Translations under genes and position numbers: made by a program
Part shown: positions 11,873 through 25,600 of the stretch, in pieces
Position numbering within the stretch: the stretch's first letter is position 1
How the letters are laid out: the number at the start of each line of letters is the position of its first letter
Assembly: GCF_907164915.1 (NCBI RefSeq)
Contig: NC_061862.1
Coordinates: 7,985,505 to 8,049,504 of the forward strand
From: Impatiens glandulifera
Lineage: Eukaryota > Streptophyta > Magnoliopsida > Ericales > Balsaminaceae
DNA: 64,000 nucleotides
Reading direction: 5' to 3'
Notes under the pieces: generated by a model
The model's database searches: none
What the model was told of the DNA's origin: nothing
Seen by the model: the letters and a program-made list of their open reading frames with translations, nothing else

Positions 11873-12670
11873 TATTTTCAAATAATGATTTTATTTATAG
11901 AATGTTTAATTTTGAATAATTACTAATATATTTATATATAATCTTATAATTAAAATATATTTTATTCTATATTATAAGATTTCAAAATAAAATAATTGTC
12001 TCAATTTATTTTATTTTATATTATCATTAATTAATTATGTTGTTTAGTTTGGTATTTATTTAATAAATATTTTATCTGTTATTTTAAATTAAATATATTG
12101 CAATATATATATAATTAATCTTAATTAAAATTTTATAATAAAACAATAGTTAAATTATTTATTTGAAATTATCATTAATTTTAAGAATTATAAATAGCAT
12201 ATATATATATATATTAAAATTATTAACTTTTATTAAAATCAAATAATATTTTAAAATTATTTTACTACTTCACTTTTAAATAAAATAATAAAATTAAAAT
12301 ATTAAAAAGGAATAAAAAATATCAAATAGACTTTAGTGGAATAATGGTTTATCTGTATTTTTATTGAACGTAATTGTGCAGTTCTTTTCTGAAAATATTT
12401 GTAGTTCTAATTTGGGTATGAGTTTTAATTAATTAAAACATTTGTCAAAAAAAGTTATATAAAAATTTAATAAGATGAACAAAATGATGTGAAGAAATAC
12501 AGCTAATTGATTAAATAAATACTCTTGTTATTGATAATAGTCTTTATAAACACAACATGATATCACAGTGACTATGTTATATATATACAGGCAGTTCACT
12601 AGTTAGGCGAAATTCATGAACATGTTTATACAGATGATTTTATTATAAGTCTCTCAATTGTCGTTAATTT
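11873..12670. other. AT-rich intergenic DNA and calcium-sensor 3' flank
   Basis: No gene is seen. The right part should include the 3' untranslated region of the minus-strand EF-hand gene. Confidence 0.5.
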
Positions 12671-13704
12671 TCAATCATCTTCAGCCTCGTCGATTCCAAC
12701 CCATCTCGTGAAGGCAAACAAAAATTCCTTAAAGTTCACCGATCCATTTTTGTCCCAGTCCATCTCTTCTGCAACAACCAAACACAAAATAACCGTCTTT
12801 AAAGAGATAATACTAAATGTTTGTAAGGAATAAAGGAAAAGGATCACAGACCAAATCGTTTCATGGCTATTCGTGCAGATGACCTTTCCCCTGTCTCGTC
12901 TATTGCTTGAATCATCTCATTTTTGCTAACGTAACCATCCTTATTCTTGTCCAAGAACACAAAGGCGTCCACCAATGTCTCAAAGGTCGACTCCAGATTT
13001 GGCATGCTCATAACTGATTTCTGAAATGGTATTATGGTAGACAACAACAACAGGAAGAAATAGGAAAGAAAACCAAATAATAATCTTGCTATCCAAAGAC
13101 AAAGCAATGACTGAAATCCAATTAGATTTCATGTGGTAGATAAGCTCGTCTAACATTATATGAGAAACATAAAACATAATGGATACTGCTTGTAGTAGTG
13201 CAGAAGGCTTCTCCTTCAGAAGGTAGACAAGGCAGAGAAGGACAATGAACTCATTGAACTCAATTCCCATGTCCTCATTAACATCACATGCATTAAAGAG
13301 ATCATTAACTTCCTCTTCTGTAAAATTAAGTTCCAAATTATGGAAGCAGTGTTTCAGCTCCAATCGATCTATAGCGCCATTTCTGTCCTCGTCTATTAAA
13401 AACAAGAATGGGAAGAATATATAGCAACTCAGATATCAAAGAGCACATCACTGCAGTATTATTCTCTAAATCGAAAAAAGGTCAACAATTCAAGTTTGGG
13501 TTACATACCGAATTGCTCAAAGATATCCTTGCACTTTCTTAAACTGGTGTCGATCTTGGGAAACTTCAATATGATGCTGTTAAATGATTTGATTGAACTT
13601 CCTTTAGATGCTCTACCCTTCATAACTTCAACCACTTTAGCTTCAAGCTTAGACTCAACAATATTTCCCTTGGGTAACTCAACCTTGCCCACAACACCTC
13701 CCAT
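12671..13704 (-). CDS. Four-EF-hand calcium-binding protein, CML21/CML22-like
   Basis: Four exons join in frame on the minus strand: 13,704-13,509, 13,392-13,187, 13,020-12,852 and 12,768-12,671, with GT-AG introns, giving 222 residues. Four EF-hand loops are visible: DEDRNGAIDRLE (66-77), DVNEDMGIEFNE (102-113), DKNKDGYVSKNE (158-169) and DWDKNGSVNFKE (194-205). All have acidic residues at loop positions 1 and 12; loop 2 has Met instead of Gly at position 6. The N-terminus (MGGVVGKVELPK) and the stretch SFNSIILKFPKID before the first hand match what I remember of Arabidopsis CML21/CML22. The role is cytosolic Ca2+ sensing with unknown partners. The ATG at 13,704 was chosen; the frame runs a few codons further upstream without another ATG. 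Introns leave short open frames that suggest false separate genes. Confidence 0.88.
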
Positions 13705-14388
13705 AGCCACCACCACTTAGTGAGGTGAAGATTGAATAAAGACCCAAGATAATGCTACAGACACAAAGGGCAAAAGAAATGTTGAATGAGAACAAAAGAT
13801 ATTGTACTTAAGAGATGTGGATTTCGAGCACTTTATTAAGCAGATCATACAATTCCAACCAAGTAGAAGAACTAGCAAGCATTTGGCATAAATCCATTCC
13901 ATTTTACAACAACTTTATTGCCCTTTTGACAAATTTTAATACTTCTATTTCACATCAAACACTCATTCCAGCTATTGAGAGGGTAAACCCATTTTTTGTT
14001 TGTTTAAGAACACCAATAATTTCATCACTATCTGATCAATTCTAACTACGAGCTGAAGAATTCTAATCAAAATAGATGCATACGGAATATGAGTGAAACA
14101 AAACAAACAAAAGCTTGCAGGATTCCAAGTTATACAAGTATATACAGTAATTACTCAATTACTATAGCTATATAACGGCTGATTGAAGTTAAACACTATT
14201 CATTTAGGATCTGTTTCAACTAGCATAGAACTATAGAGGTGAATTTAGAAATCCTTTAATGAAATCGAAAACCTAAAAACGGGAGATAAGAAGATCGGAC
14301 GCTTACGAGAGTTTGAGAAGGCAGTGCAGAAACGACGAAAAGTATGTTCCCAGCCAAGGTTGAAGATGAAGCTTTGAAGGATTTATAG
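13705..14388 (-). promoter_or_regulatory. Calcium-sensor 5' leader, leader intron and TATA box
   Basis: On the minus strand a TATA-type element (CTATAAAT) lies at 14,381-14,388, followed by a leader ending at a donor-like CTC/GTAAGC near 14,307. An intron in the 5' leader to just before the ATG at 13,704 is inferred. ACGT cores lie just upstream (14,400-14,460). Confidence 0.5.
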
Positions 14389-15769
14389 CGACGGATGTGT
14401 ACGTTACGTGATGAAATCTCATTTCCACTTGATGAGTGCGCTGCCCACCACGTAGTGATCTTCGCATTGATTATTTATTTTATTTTATTTATTTATATAA
14501 AATAATGAGTCATCATTCATGATTATGTTAGGCCCATCAAACTATTCTTTGGTCCTTCTTCCAACATATATTATTTATTAATTAATTAAATAATATTAAA
14601 AAAATAATATTTTATTTGTATATATAAATTTATTTTTTATTTGTAAATTTTTAAAATTTGAAGAAAATTTTGATATTTAACTTGTATTTATTTAGATGAT
14701 AAATTATTTTGATAAAATAAAATAGGAGTATAAAGAAACAATCAAAATAAAATTTTGTTCTAAATCAATAAATAATACATTTATTTTTATTAATCTCATA
14801 ATGTTATTTTTTTATATATATTAGATACTTGAAATATTCTCTTTTTAAATAATATATTATTTCAGGTTAAATTTTTAGTTGAGAATTGTTTCTTTTTTCA
14901 AAAAACTCTAAATAAGGTGGAAAGTCAAATTTATTTTTGGATCCCTTAGGTGACTTTGGAGTGTGTTTAATTTCCCATTTTGCCACTTTGAATTTGTCGT
15001 TTTAAATTTTTATAATACAAATAATACTCTTAATATTTTATGGTCTGAGTTTGTGTTAATTTTCTTACTTAAATTTTATAACTTATTCATTTATTTATTA
15101 TTTTTATCATATTTGTAGATATAGTTAACACATAATTTAATATTTTCCAACATTCCTTAACAACCCACAAACAATTACCATTTTCATTATTGTTCAAAAT
15201 ATTTTGTAAAGATTCCCCTGCATTGTTTAATTTGTTTGTTCGATTTATTCTACTTCATCACTCGTTCTTATGAAACATAAATAAGTTCATCTTTAAAGTC
15301 ACTCTCAATAAATTGCAAGATTTTGGATTTTCTCTGTCGTAATTTTTAAAATTTAGATATATTATTTAACATTTAGATTCTCAATTAATCGTTTTGATTA
15401 TAAAAATGTTATTTTGTATTATTTATAAATTAATTTTGTACATATTTTTTTATTTAAATTAATTCTTTATAAAAAAAATATAAATCTATCCCGTGATATT
15501 TTTCAACTCTTAATTTAGTATTCTTTTCATTTGAATGGTTTAGTGGTTAATTACAATAAATATATATAACTAATATATTCTCTTTTATTCTTTTTAACAA
15601 AGAAGGTTTAGCTTATTAAGAGAAGTTAACTAAAAAAAATTGATTAATACAAGTGAATGTGATTCAAAATCTTCTCAAAGCCTCTAAACATAGTTCAATT
15701 ATAATTTATTGATCTAGTAACCTAAATGTCTTAAAAAAATATTATTTTTGTATACTTCAATTTATTTAA
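14389..15769. other. Intergenic AT-rich DNA
   Basis: Nothing recognised beyond the likely proximal promoter of the EF-hand gene at its left edge. Confidence 0.5.
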
Positions 15770-16679
<910 letters not shown>

Positions 16680-17170
16680 TTTTTATTGGAATAAATTTTG
16701 GGAGCCAAAAATTTCTTTTAAGATCTCATTCTTTGGATGAAACGTTATTCACGGTAAAATTCTTACGGATGATACGCGCATGAAAAAAACATTGTATTAT
16801 GGTTAGTCGTATATGTTACGAGGAGCTTGAATCGACAACCACTTACTTTTGCATTGTCGGGGGTGCTTAGTAATTGGAGTATTTTGTGTATTATTGAGTT
16901 TCATTGGGTGATGATGCATGAGCTATTAGGTAGTTGCTGAGAAGTTTAATTGATGCGACTCATATGATATGTCTACATATTTGAATTACCATCCCAATTA
17001 TTTTTTAATGGACTATCCATTTTGATCGAAATAGTCAAACTTGTAATGATTGTAGTCGTCCGATTCGTATCATTCATAATGCTATTATTATGACATTTTC
17101 TGAGAGTCGTTATGAAAAACTAATAGAGTCCGTCAGGGAGTTAATTGTCTTTCTCGAGTACATACGAGCT
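16680..17170 (+). pseudogene. LINE (L1-type) remnant: zinc-binding region after reverse transcriptase
   Basis: One frame reads VIHGKILTDDTRMKKTLYYG, a stop, a short stretch, another stop, then IDNHLLLHCRG. This fits the zf-RVT domain that follows reverse transcriptase in plant L1-like LINEs (W.G+.LT.D...++......C..C....E...HLLLHC). At least three stops are present and no RT or endonuclease sequence is left, so it is a dead fragment. The assignment rests on this short match. Confidence 0.55.
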
Positions 17171-18930
17171 CAATAACCTATTGAGTAACATTTTTTAATT
17201 TTTTATATTTTTATTTTCATATCATGTTTTGTTGTTGTGCTTAAACAATTTTCATAATTTTTAATATAAATTGACTTTTTTTTTTAAAAAAAAAACTTTA
17301 ATATTTTGTTAACTAGAGCTACAATTAACTAATTGTTTCATTAGTTTCAATTTCTTTATCATTGCTATACTATCAAAATTAAGGATTACGATTAATCCTT
17401 CTATTAATCCTTCTAGAGATTTTCGATCCGATTCCTGATTTGATCGGAGATTAAGTGAGAAGACTATGTTATAAACACTAATAAATACAATTAAAGATAT
17501 AAGAGCTTGTTTGAATTGAGATTATTTATATAACCTAGAGGAGAAAAATAATGATGCTTGCTAATTTTAAAAAAGTAATAATTATTTTTGGTAAATTGAC
17601 TTAAAAAATATTGATATATAAATAAAACAAAAATAATAATTTAAAATATAAGGTATTTTCATATTTTGGTTAATAAATTAAATGATATGATAGATAAAAA
17701 ATGGAGTGAAATAATTTTTGAATAGTTTGTGTTAAACAAAGCTTAACATTACAAATATATTTATCTATTTTTCAAATTGTATAAAACTTTAAAGTTTATT
17801 TTTTTTATAATAACATGAATTTTTAATATATTATTATACATATTATGCACAAAAATTATTTTATCATAATTTTTTTTTAAATAATATAGTATAACAGTGT
17901 CTCATGAAAATTTCCCAAAATTGAGCGAGACATGAATGATAGTAAAAATGCCTCGAAATAAAACCGAACAAGAATGATAAACATATGTTACTAGATTGAT
18001 AGTGAGAGTGCTCTTATAAAAAAAATTAACATAAAAACTGAAGAATACCAACAAAAGTTTGATATCGGTTCATAATCAGTAACATATCATAATACAAGTT
18101 ATTGAATAAAAAAACTAATTTATGCCTTATTTAATTGAAATTATTTAAATAATTCTAACGGGAAAAATAATAATTTTATCAACAAACTATAACGAAATAT
18201 TCATATATATATATCACCGAAATAAATTTTGTTCGTTCATACTTCATATTACTATAGTTGAGCTTAATCTTCATCAAACATCCAAGTTGTTAAATTTTCT
18301 TTTAAATGAGATGACGCGTATAATTCACATGTCACTTTTTTATACATTTATTTTTATTAACAATTCTAAATAATAAATCCAAACAAGCTTTAAATTTTTC
18401 CTCTTTTGTCATAATTCACTAATCCACAATATTCTTGTTCTCCCATAGGGGCATTATAAGGAATGATTTGGTTTCTCTGATGAATTGGAGTCGATAAGTT
18501 CAAGTCGAAAGGAACCAATAGAATACGAGTATGAGTTGGCGAGAGCATTGAGGGCAATAAGTTAAAACCGATTGTATTTCGTGAGAGATGTTTGGAATTT
18601 CTCATTGCATAATTTTGAAGCCTCTTTGCGTCAAATATCAAAACCCTACCACGAAGAACCTTGACGTTTAGCCAAGCCTCAAGACCTCAACTCTACCTTC
18701 CTACTTCGACTAGTCTCAAACAAAGTTCACAATGAACGGTGGTGATGACATGTAATGAAGTTTATAAATCTTCTTCTTATGTTTTTTTAACTGTGATGAC
18801 AATTTTCCCTTTGGAAGAGAAATTACAACCCAAGTTTTATTTTGTTGAAGAGAAGTTAACTCTTCATTCATGACTTATTGCCAATGGTTAAGTTTTGAAG
18901 ACTCTATGTTGAAAGCTTATTTATGGATTA
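17171..18930. other. Intergenic stretch without recognised genes
   Basis: AT-rich. An 83-codon open frame on the minus strand (18,390-18,641) resembles nothing I recognise and has no supporting context. Confidence 0.4.
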
Positions 18931-19049
18931 TTGTTATTTTTCTCTTCCCAAATACTTCCTTATCCCACTTTTAAGTGAATAATTTTGAAAAAACACCATA
19001 TATTTTGGCCAAAGAATCACATAAAGTGGGACAGATGGAGTATGTTCTA

Positions 19050-20673
19050 GTTCTTCTGTAACTAACAATGATGCTAAGTATGAAGCATGTCTCTCAGGTC
19101 TCAAAATTGCATACGAAAGAGGAGCCACTAAGCTAGACGTACGAAAGAAAAATCTCAAATCCTATCACACTTGCTTACTCCAGTTTATCAACAAATTTGA
19201 TCACGTGTTATCAACAAATTTGATCACGTGTCTTTTGTACACGTACCAAGAAGCCAAAATCTCTTTGTTGATGCTTTGGCTATGTTAGAAGCTATGACCC
19301 AAATTCCTGTTGGAATTAAGGTCAAACATTTGAAGATCCGACAGAAACAAAAACCTAATCTCAAAGTCGAAGTGGTAGCCTCCGTTCAAGTTCCCACCAA
19401 ACCATGGTTCGATATTCTTCAAAACTACACCGTGTATGGAGAATATCCGTCCCATTTTCGAGCTAAGGAACAAAGAGACCTGTGCCACTATTCCACCAAT
19501 AATGCTTTGGATAGCTAACAAGCTATACAGACGATCTTTTGATGGTCAAAATATTCTCTACGTCTATGGTCCCAAAGCATGACGGATCATAGAGGAAGTA
19601 CACGTAGGAGTGTGTGGTCCACGCATGAATGAACTAGCCTTACCAAGAAAATACTTTGTCTCAGATATTATTGGCAAAAAATGGAACACGAATGTGTTAG
19701 CTATGTGAAAAGTTGTCACCAATGTTAAATCTATGTTAATCTTAAACATACTCTAACATCTTTGATGTATTGCATGACATCACCATGACCCTTTTCTACA
19801 TGGGGCATTGATGTCATTGGGAAAATCTATCCCCATGCTTCCAATGGACATGAGATCATACTCCTAGCCATTGACTATTTCTCTAAATGGGTCGAGGCAG
19901 CGTCTTATAAGATTATCAAATCTACCCAAGTGATAAAGTTCATTCGCATCAATATCATCGCCCGATATGGAGTGCCTCACGCCATTATTTCAGATAATGG
20001 AAGACACTTCCAGGGAAATGTTTTATCCTTGCTCAAAGAGTTTAAAATCGAACATCAAAAATCTTTGTTCTATCGACCCCAAACTAACGGCACGATCGAA
20101 GAAACAAACAAGAATGTGATTAGGATCATCAAGAAGATGACCAACACATACAAGTAATATAGTGGGGTTGAAACACAAGAGGGATTGACATGAAAAACTA
20201 TCATTTGCCTTATGGGGATATCGTACAACTGCTCAAGCATTGACATACGAAACTCCCTATTCTCTAGTTTATGGTATGGACGTCGTACAACCTATTGAGA
20301 TTGAAATCCCTACATTGAGAGTCATGTTTGAATCTCATGTCATTGAAAAAGATTGGGTAAAATCTCGATATGACCAGTTGACATTGATGGAAGATCAGAG
20401 GTTGGATGCATTGTGCAAAACCCAGACTTATTAAAAATTAATTACTAGTATCTTTAATAGAAATGTCAAGCCAAAGAACCTAAAAGAAGGTGACTTGGTG
20501 CTCAATGTATCCCGAGAACTGTTAGACCCTAAGGCCAAGTTCCAACCACGATGGGAAGGGTCTTTCCTAATCAAGAAAATCCTCTTTAGAGGTGCAGTTT
20601 GCCTAATTATAGTAGAAGGTGAAGAGTTTATTTCTCCAAGCAATCTAGACGCACTGAAACAATATTATGTGTA
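19050..20673 (+). pseudogene. Ty3/gypsy pol remnant: RNase H and integrase
   Basis: Reading across frames, an RNase H-type segment comes first (NNDAKYEACLSGLKIAYERG near 19,065, then FVHVPRSQNLFVDALA near 19,232). A damaged linker follows, then an integrase core from about 19,800 (WGIDVIGKIYP, LLAIDYFSKWVEAA, ARYGVPHAIISDNGRHFQGN, NGTIEETNKNVIRI). The catalytic Asp-Asp-Glu positions are still visible. The C-terminal part ends at about 20,673 (EFISPSNLDALKQYYV). Several stops and frameshifts make it non-functional. No gag, protease or reverse transcriptase is seen upstream, so the 5' half is lost. The RNase H wording is typical of the non-chromoviral Tat group; that placement is inference. Confidence 0.8.
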
Positions 20674-22458
20674 ATATTAACACATGCATACGACGACTCC
20701 CAATGCAGCCTTACTAGGACTATGACGGCTCACAATCCAGCCTTATCAGGATTACAATGGCTCTCAATCCAGCCTTGCCAGGATAAAAACAAGATCATTC
20801 ACCAGTCGGAAATGAACACCCTGACCTCTAGCATTGTATGGCTATGTCGTAATTCCTAATAGTTAGTTAGTCCCCAACCAAGAGTGTACTAATCGACCTC
20901 TAGTATTGTATTACTACGTCATTCCCCTAGAGCTAGTTCTTAGACAGTAGTGGACTAATCAACCTCTAATATTGTATTACTATGTGAATGGTTGTCTCGA
21001 TGACTATTGCAAGAGTAGAATGTATTGATTCTCTCTAATACACCCCGGAAACCAAATATATATATAGCACTCCTGTGTAGGTTGAGGTGTTGAAATCACT
21101 ATTTATGCTCACTCGGACGGATGTTTCGATGACTATTGCAAGAACCGAACGTAATAATTCCTCTAGATATACCCCGGAAGTCAAACAAAAAATAAAAAAC
21201 AAAAAACAAAAAAAGATAAAATAAAATAAAATTTCCAATGTAAGAAAGTTGAAACTCTCTGTGTGACTATACTTGGAATAATCGAACTTTCAGAGGATTA
21301 CGGCCCATGCCATGGAGAAATTAATCAAAAAAATATAACTAAACATGACCTTATTTGTATGGTCACCTTACCCGCAAGTTGATGATTTGGATAATCATCT
21401 ACACGAGATGAAAATTATCATCCATATCTTAACATATGAGAAAATGGAACTCGGGATCTTTCAAAATGAGATAATCTTTACTAATTTGCAAAAATGCTTG
21501 TAGCTTAGACCTGAACATGTTTCGAATCCAAGTTACCATAATACACGAATATATCAAGGTTTCTTATGTTCTCAAACCTTGGTTGAAATAGAGTTGGGAG
21601 TAGTTCATCCCCAAATAGCTTGTGTTAAGGCTCCCCACGCCCAGACTAATAAAGGCGTCATGCATCCCTTCCTTATAATGGAAGATGATAAAACGGTTGG
21701 TCGATATTTCATCTAGTTGTGAAGGTCACTTCGTAAAACCAAAAGGAGACAATTATGTGCAATCTTCCTTAAAAAGTAATAAAATCCCCACAAAGTCAAC
21801 AACTTTAGCCTAATTGCGAAAGACATTTTGTCACATCAAAGCCAAAGTTCCCTTAGGACAACACGATTGATGTTTCACCTAGTTGCAAAGGACACTTTGT
21901 CAAATCCAGAAGAGATAAGTTGCCAATCAGAATAGCTCCTCGGAGTGATTGTTTTCACATATCCCCTACAAGAGTGAGCCCTATCCTTGATATGTATCTA
22001 CATCAATCATCATTAAGACCAATCCCCACTAGAGTGATTGTTATCATATGTCCCTCCAGGATGACTTTTATCACATGTCTTGTCAATAGGTCATTGTTAT
22101 AACTTGTATCATCATCACAGTCATTATTATCTCGATAAAGTGATTATTGCTACATTCCTCACACAATATGATTTTTTGTCATGTCACCCAAAATAGGTTC
22201 TTTCATCCTCAATAAAGAATTTCTTCATTCCCTAAAAGAGTCCTAGTTGTGGATATAATCCCTTACAGTAAGCCTTATCTTATTGTAGGCATTAATGATA
22301 GTCATTATAATGACTAATCTCCAGCATCCAGTGTCATTCAGGTTTTATCCTTCTACCTCACTATAGGTTAGGGTACAAATATTTATGGTCAAACCTCGAA
22401 TCAACGTTTTCCAAAAATAAAGTTTGTTTTACTCAAACTCGATTCAAGAAGGGCATTC
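20674..22458 (+). mobile_element. Gypsy 3' non-coding region with minisatellites
   Basis: Between the integrase end and the LTR lies about 1.8 kb of non-coding DNA with internal repeats. There are three copies of a roughly 35-bp unit around AATCCAGCCTTATCAGGA (20,690-20,785), about three copies of a 70-75-bp unit around CCTCTAGTATTGTATTACTA (20,820-20,990), and a pair around TCGATGACTATTGCAAGA (about 21,000 and 21,127). Just before the LTR comes GAAGGGCATTC, a weak polypurine-tract candidate. Confidence 0.6.
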
Positions 22459-25400
22459 TGTAAGCACGACAATTTGACTTATCATAATTTTCAAATAATA
22501 TTATTATTTTTAATAATATAAAAATAATATATTGAATTTTTATTTTTAAAATAACTCAAAGGAATTAAAATCTAATTAAGGGTTAATTATTGTGAAAATT
22601 AAACCATAATTATAAAAATTGTTAAAAATTCCAAAATAATTTAAAGATAAAATATTGTATTTATTTTACCAAACTAGACCAAAGAAGAGGTTAAAAATAT
22701 TTAATTGTGATTTAATCATGAATTATGTTTAACTTATGACTTAAAAGATTAAATAAAATACCCCAAAATTCCCAAAAATACCCCAAAAAATAAAATATGA
22801 TCATAATTTTTATTAGGGATAAATGATAAATTTAGGATTCTTGTTGGAAGGTTTTGTCACATTTAGAACTCACTTAAATTTTTGTCGTTTTAAGAACTAT
22901 AGTTACAATATTTTGTTATATTTAAAACTTCATATTAACGGTGTTAATTTATATAAATTCCTGTTAAATTACCTACAATGTAATTTTTTCTATTTAATAT
23001 TTCTTTTTATAAGTCGTAAATATTTTCAAGCCTTCCACCCGACCTTGTAAATCTCTGTTCCTCCCTCTTTCTCTAATTGCTTCTTTTCAGGAAAAATAAA
23101 TCAACCAAACAAACACACAAATCTTAGTTACGGGTTAATCGGCAGATCAAAAGCAATAGCAATATTGGAAACCAGGAGAACTCACTCCACTCCAGGCTTA
23201 TTCTCTCTCTTTCTCTTTCATTCACTCGCATCTCTCTCTAACACTTCCGCTTGCTGATTTCACACTTCAATTATTTTCCTTAGATGAATTGCCTTTGTTA
23301 TCTTCCCGCGACGATGCCTGGTTTATTTTCAGATCTCTTCAAATTCTCAAAATCCGATACTAGTGTTCCCTAAGAAAGGACAAAGCTTGCAAGAATTTGT
23401 GATATGATAAATTCAGAATGTAGTAACTTGATCAAGTTTCACAAATGGATCAAGCCTATTATTTGGTCTGAGTTTCATGTCATCAATCAACATGTTTGAT
23501 TTGAAGGAATGAGTTTAACAACAACACCCATCTACTAATAGAATGCCTATTCGACAATATAACAGCTTTAATTCACTTGTATATCAGCATCATCATTGAC
23601 ATAGTTAACATAAAACAAACAAGTTATAAAATCACTATGATCAATCGGGAAGGAAATTGCTTTGAAAGATATCTATACATTTAAAAGCAAAAGGAATTAA
23701 TAGATGGATTATCAAACGCATAATAAAACTCAGTGTTAAATGAAATTGGTTGGTTAGAAATTGCAATGGTTAAGTCAGAAGAAGGAATATGATTGACCCC
23801 ATTCATCGTCATCTTGATTGGAGGAGTTACGTGAACATGAGACGGATCCATCGGTTGCAAGATGATCATGGATGAGTTCAGAATAACTTAGTTGGCTTTG
23901 ATCTTCCTATTATACTCTCATAATTGTTTGATTATATTTCAGAGCGAATGAGTAGCGACAACAATAGGAGAAAGAGAGAATCGGAGATGGAAGGATTTAG
24001 GAGGAATGGTTGAAGACTCGGAAATGTTGATTAGTTATAAAATATATATATTAAATAAATTAAAAATAATATGGTAAATATTTAACAGACTTTTACATAA
24101 ATTAACACTATTAATGAGAAGTTTTAAATATAACAAAATATTATAACTATAGTTCTTAAAACGACAAAAATTTAGAAGAGTTCTAAATTTGACAAAACCT
24201 TCCTATAAGAATCCTAAATTTATCATTTATCCCATTTTTATTATGATTCAAAAAAAAATTTGTGAAATTTTTGGTGAAGAAAAACGTAAATAATGAATTA
24301 AAATCTGTTTTAAATAACTTTTTTTTGATAATCTGGTGTAGTAGAAGTTATTTTTAATTTTTGCAGCTGAAAGTTTGACCATTAGATGAGCGTCCAGGCT
24401 TCATCTAATAGCCTAGACGCTCTCATGCAGCCCGCTACAACGAATCAAGCGTGCTCATTCCACACTAGATCAACTAACGAGATTGTTAACCCCGTTAGTC
24501 TAATCTCTAACGGACCCAACAAAACCCTACATCCCGTCATGCCAAGATACGTCATTTCGATTGTCGTCTTCACTAAGGCAGGAGAGATCGCCGAAATCTG
24601 GACATCGTTGGGTGTTTCTTCCAAAAAGGCTACCAAGGTCATTTTGTTGCCAAACTTCGTCCACGTTCTCTCCTTATCGTTGCCAGCAAGACACCCTTAT
24701 CCTCCAGTCTTATCCTGCCATGGATAAGGCTGCCAACAAAATGGATAAAACTTAGGGATAAGCTCATCGGAGGTTAAATTTGACTTGGATTGTACTCCTC
24801 GACCCACCTACATGTAGTATAAATACTCCCCTACCCTTCCACTATCAAATCATCAAACAGTTATCGGAAAATATCACACAATCACCACCTAAATCAAAGC
24901 TTTGAAGATTCTTGCGAACTGGTTATTTTGAAACCTACTCCGACGATCCAAGTCTCGATCCAGGCCTTAGGATAACTACCAACACACCCCATGAGTGTTC
25001 TCCAAATGTTGGTATGCTTCCATATCATTTGTATCATGATATGTGATTATAAAATTTGAATTTTTTCAAATTTTCTTTTTTGATCGGGTTTGATTTGTTC
25101 TTAAGTTTGATTATGGAATTTCTTTGTTTAGAAGCATTCTATATATCATGTATGAACTTTCTATTGAAAGAAATCAGATCAAATCACTCTAAATCAAAAT
25201 TTTCAGAAATTTGAGTTTAAAAACTGGATTTTTTAAATCTTATGTTCTTGAGTTTAATCCAATTTTTATTCAATTAGTTGGTATACATGTTTGTTGATGT
25301 GTTATGATGAATTCCAAGTAACTGTAACATCGTTTTGATCAATTTTTTATCATACTGCATTTTTGAAAAATTAAGCTTAAAACTGGATTTTTAAAAATTA

Positions 25401-25600
25401 TGTGTTCTTGGTTTTAATATGAATTTTTTTAATCCAATTAGTTTCTATACATGTTATTTAATGTGTTAGGATTTATCACAAGTAACTGTTTCATCATTTT
25501 GATCATGTTTGATCAAATTGTGTTTTTGAATTTTTTTTGGATTTTGATTCAATTTTCAAAAACTGTTTTAATACCTAAATGATGTTCTTGTTTGGTCACA
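22459..25600 (+). mobile_element. Gypsy LTR, plus orientation (3' end not resolved)
   Basis: It starts TGTAAGCACGACAATTTGAC at 22,459, directly after the gypsy non-coding region, as expected of its 3' LTR. It aligns, reverse-complemented, with 44,384-46,067 over most of its length. A TATA box (TATAAATA) sits at 24,818-24,825, with a GGATAAGCTC block upstream that is also found in the inverted copy. Degenerate repeats of about 190 bp (CAATTAGTT..TACATG...TTTTGATCA) follow. A Mutator-like element interrupts it at 22,816-24,233. The right border probably lies well beyond 25,600, since retroelement-like sequence continues to about 29,400, but I found no matching CA end. Confidence 0.7.
22816..24233. 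mobile_element. Mutator-like element, non-autonomous, 1,418 bp
   Basis: Terminal inverted repeats of about 150 bp begin GGGATAAATGATAAATTTAG on both sides and are about 90% identical by eye. The element is flanked by a perfect 10-bp direct repeat, ATTTTTATTA, at 22,806-22,815 and 24,234-24,243. Long inverted repeats and a 9-11-bp target duplication fit MULEs. There is no transposase. The interior is less AT-rich than the arms and has CT-rich leader-like sequence (23,050-23,290), so it could be captured host DNA (Pack-MULE type). The 62-codon minus-strand frame at 23,681-23,869 is not recognised. Confidence 0.85.

Noticed and set aside
12844..13107. Two separate short EF-hand genes
   Set aside because: The frames read through introns; joining at GT-AG sites gives one 222-residue protein with four EF hands.
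18390..18641. 83-residue minus-strand protein
   Set aside because: No recognisable domain, no splice or promoter support, and it lies in degraded repeat DNA.
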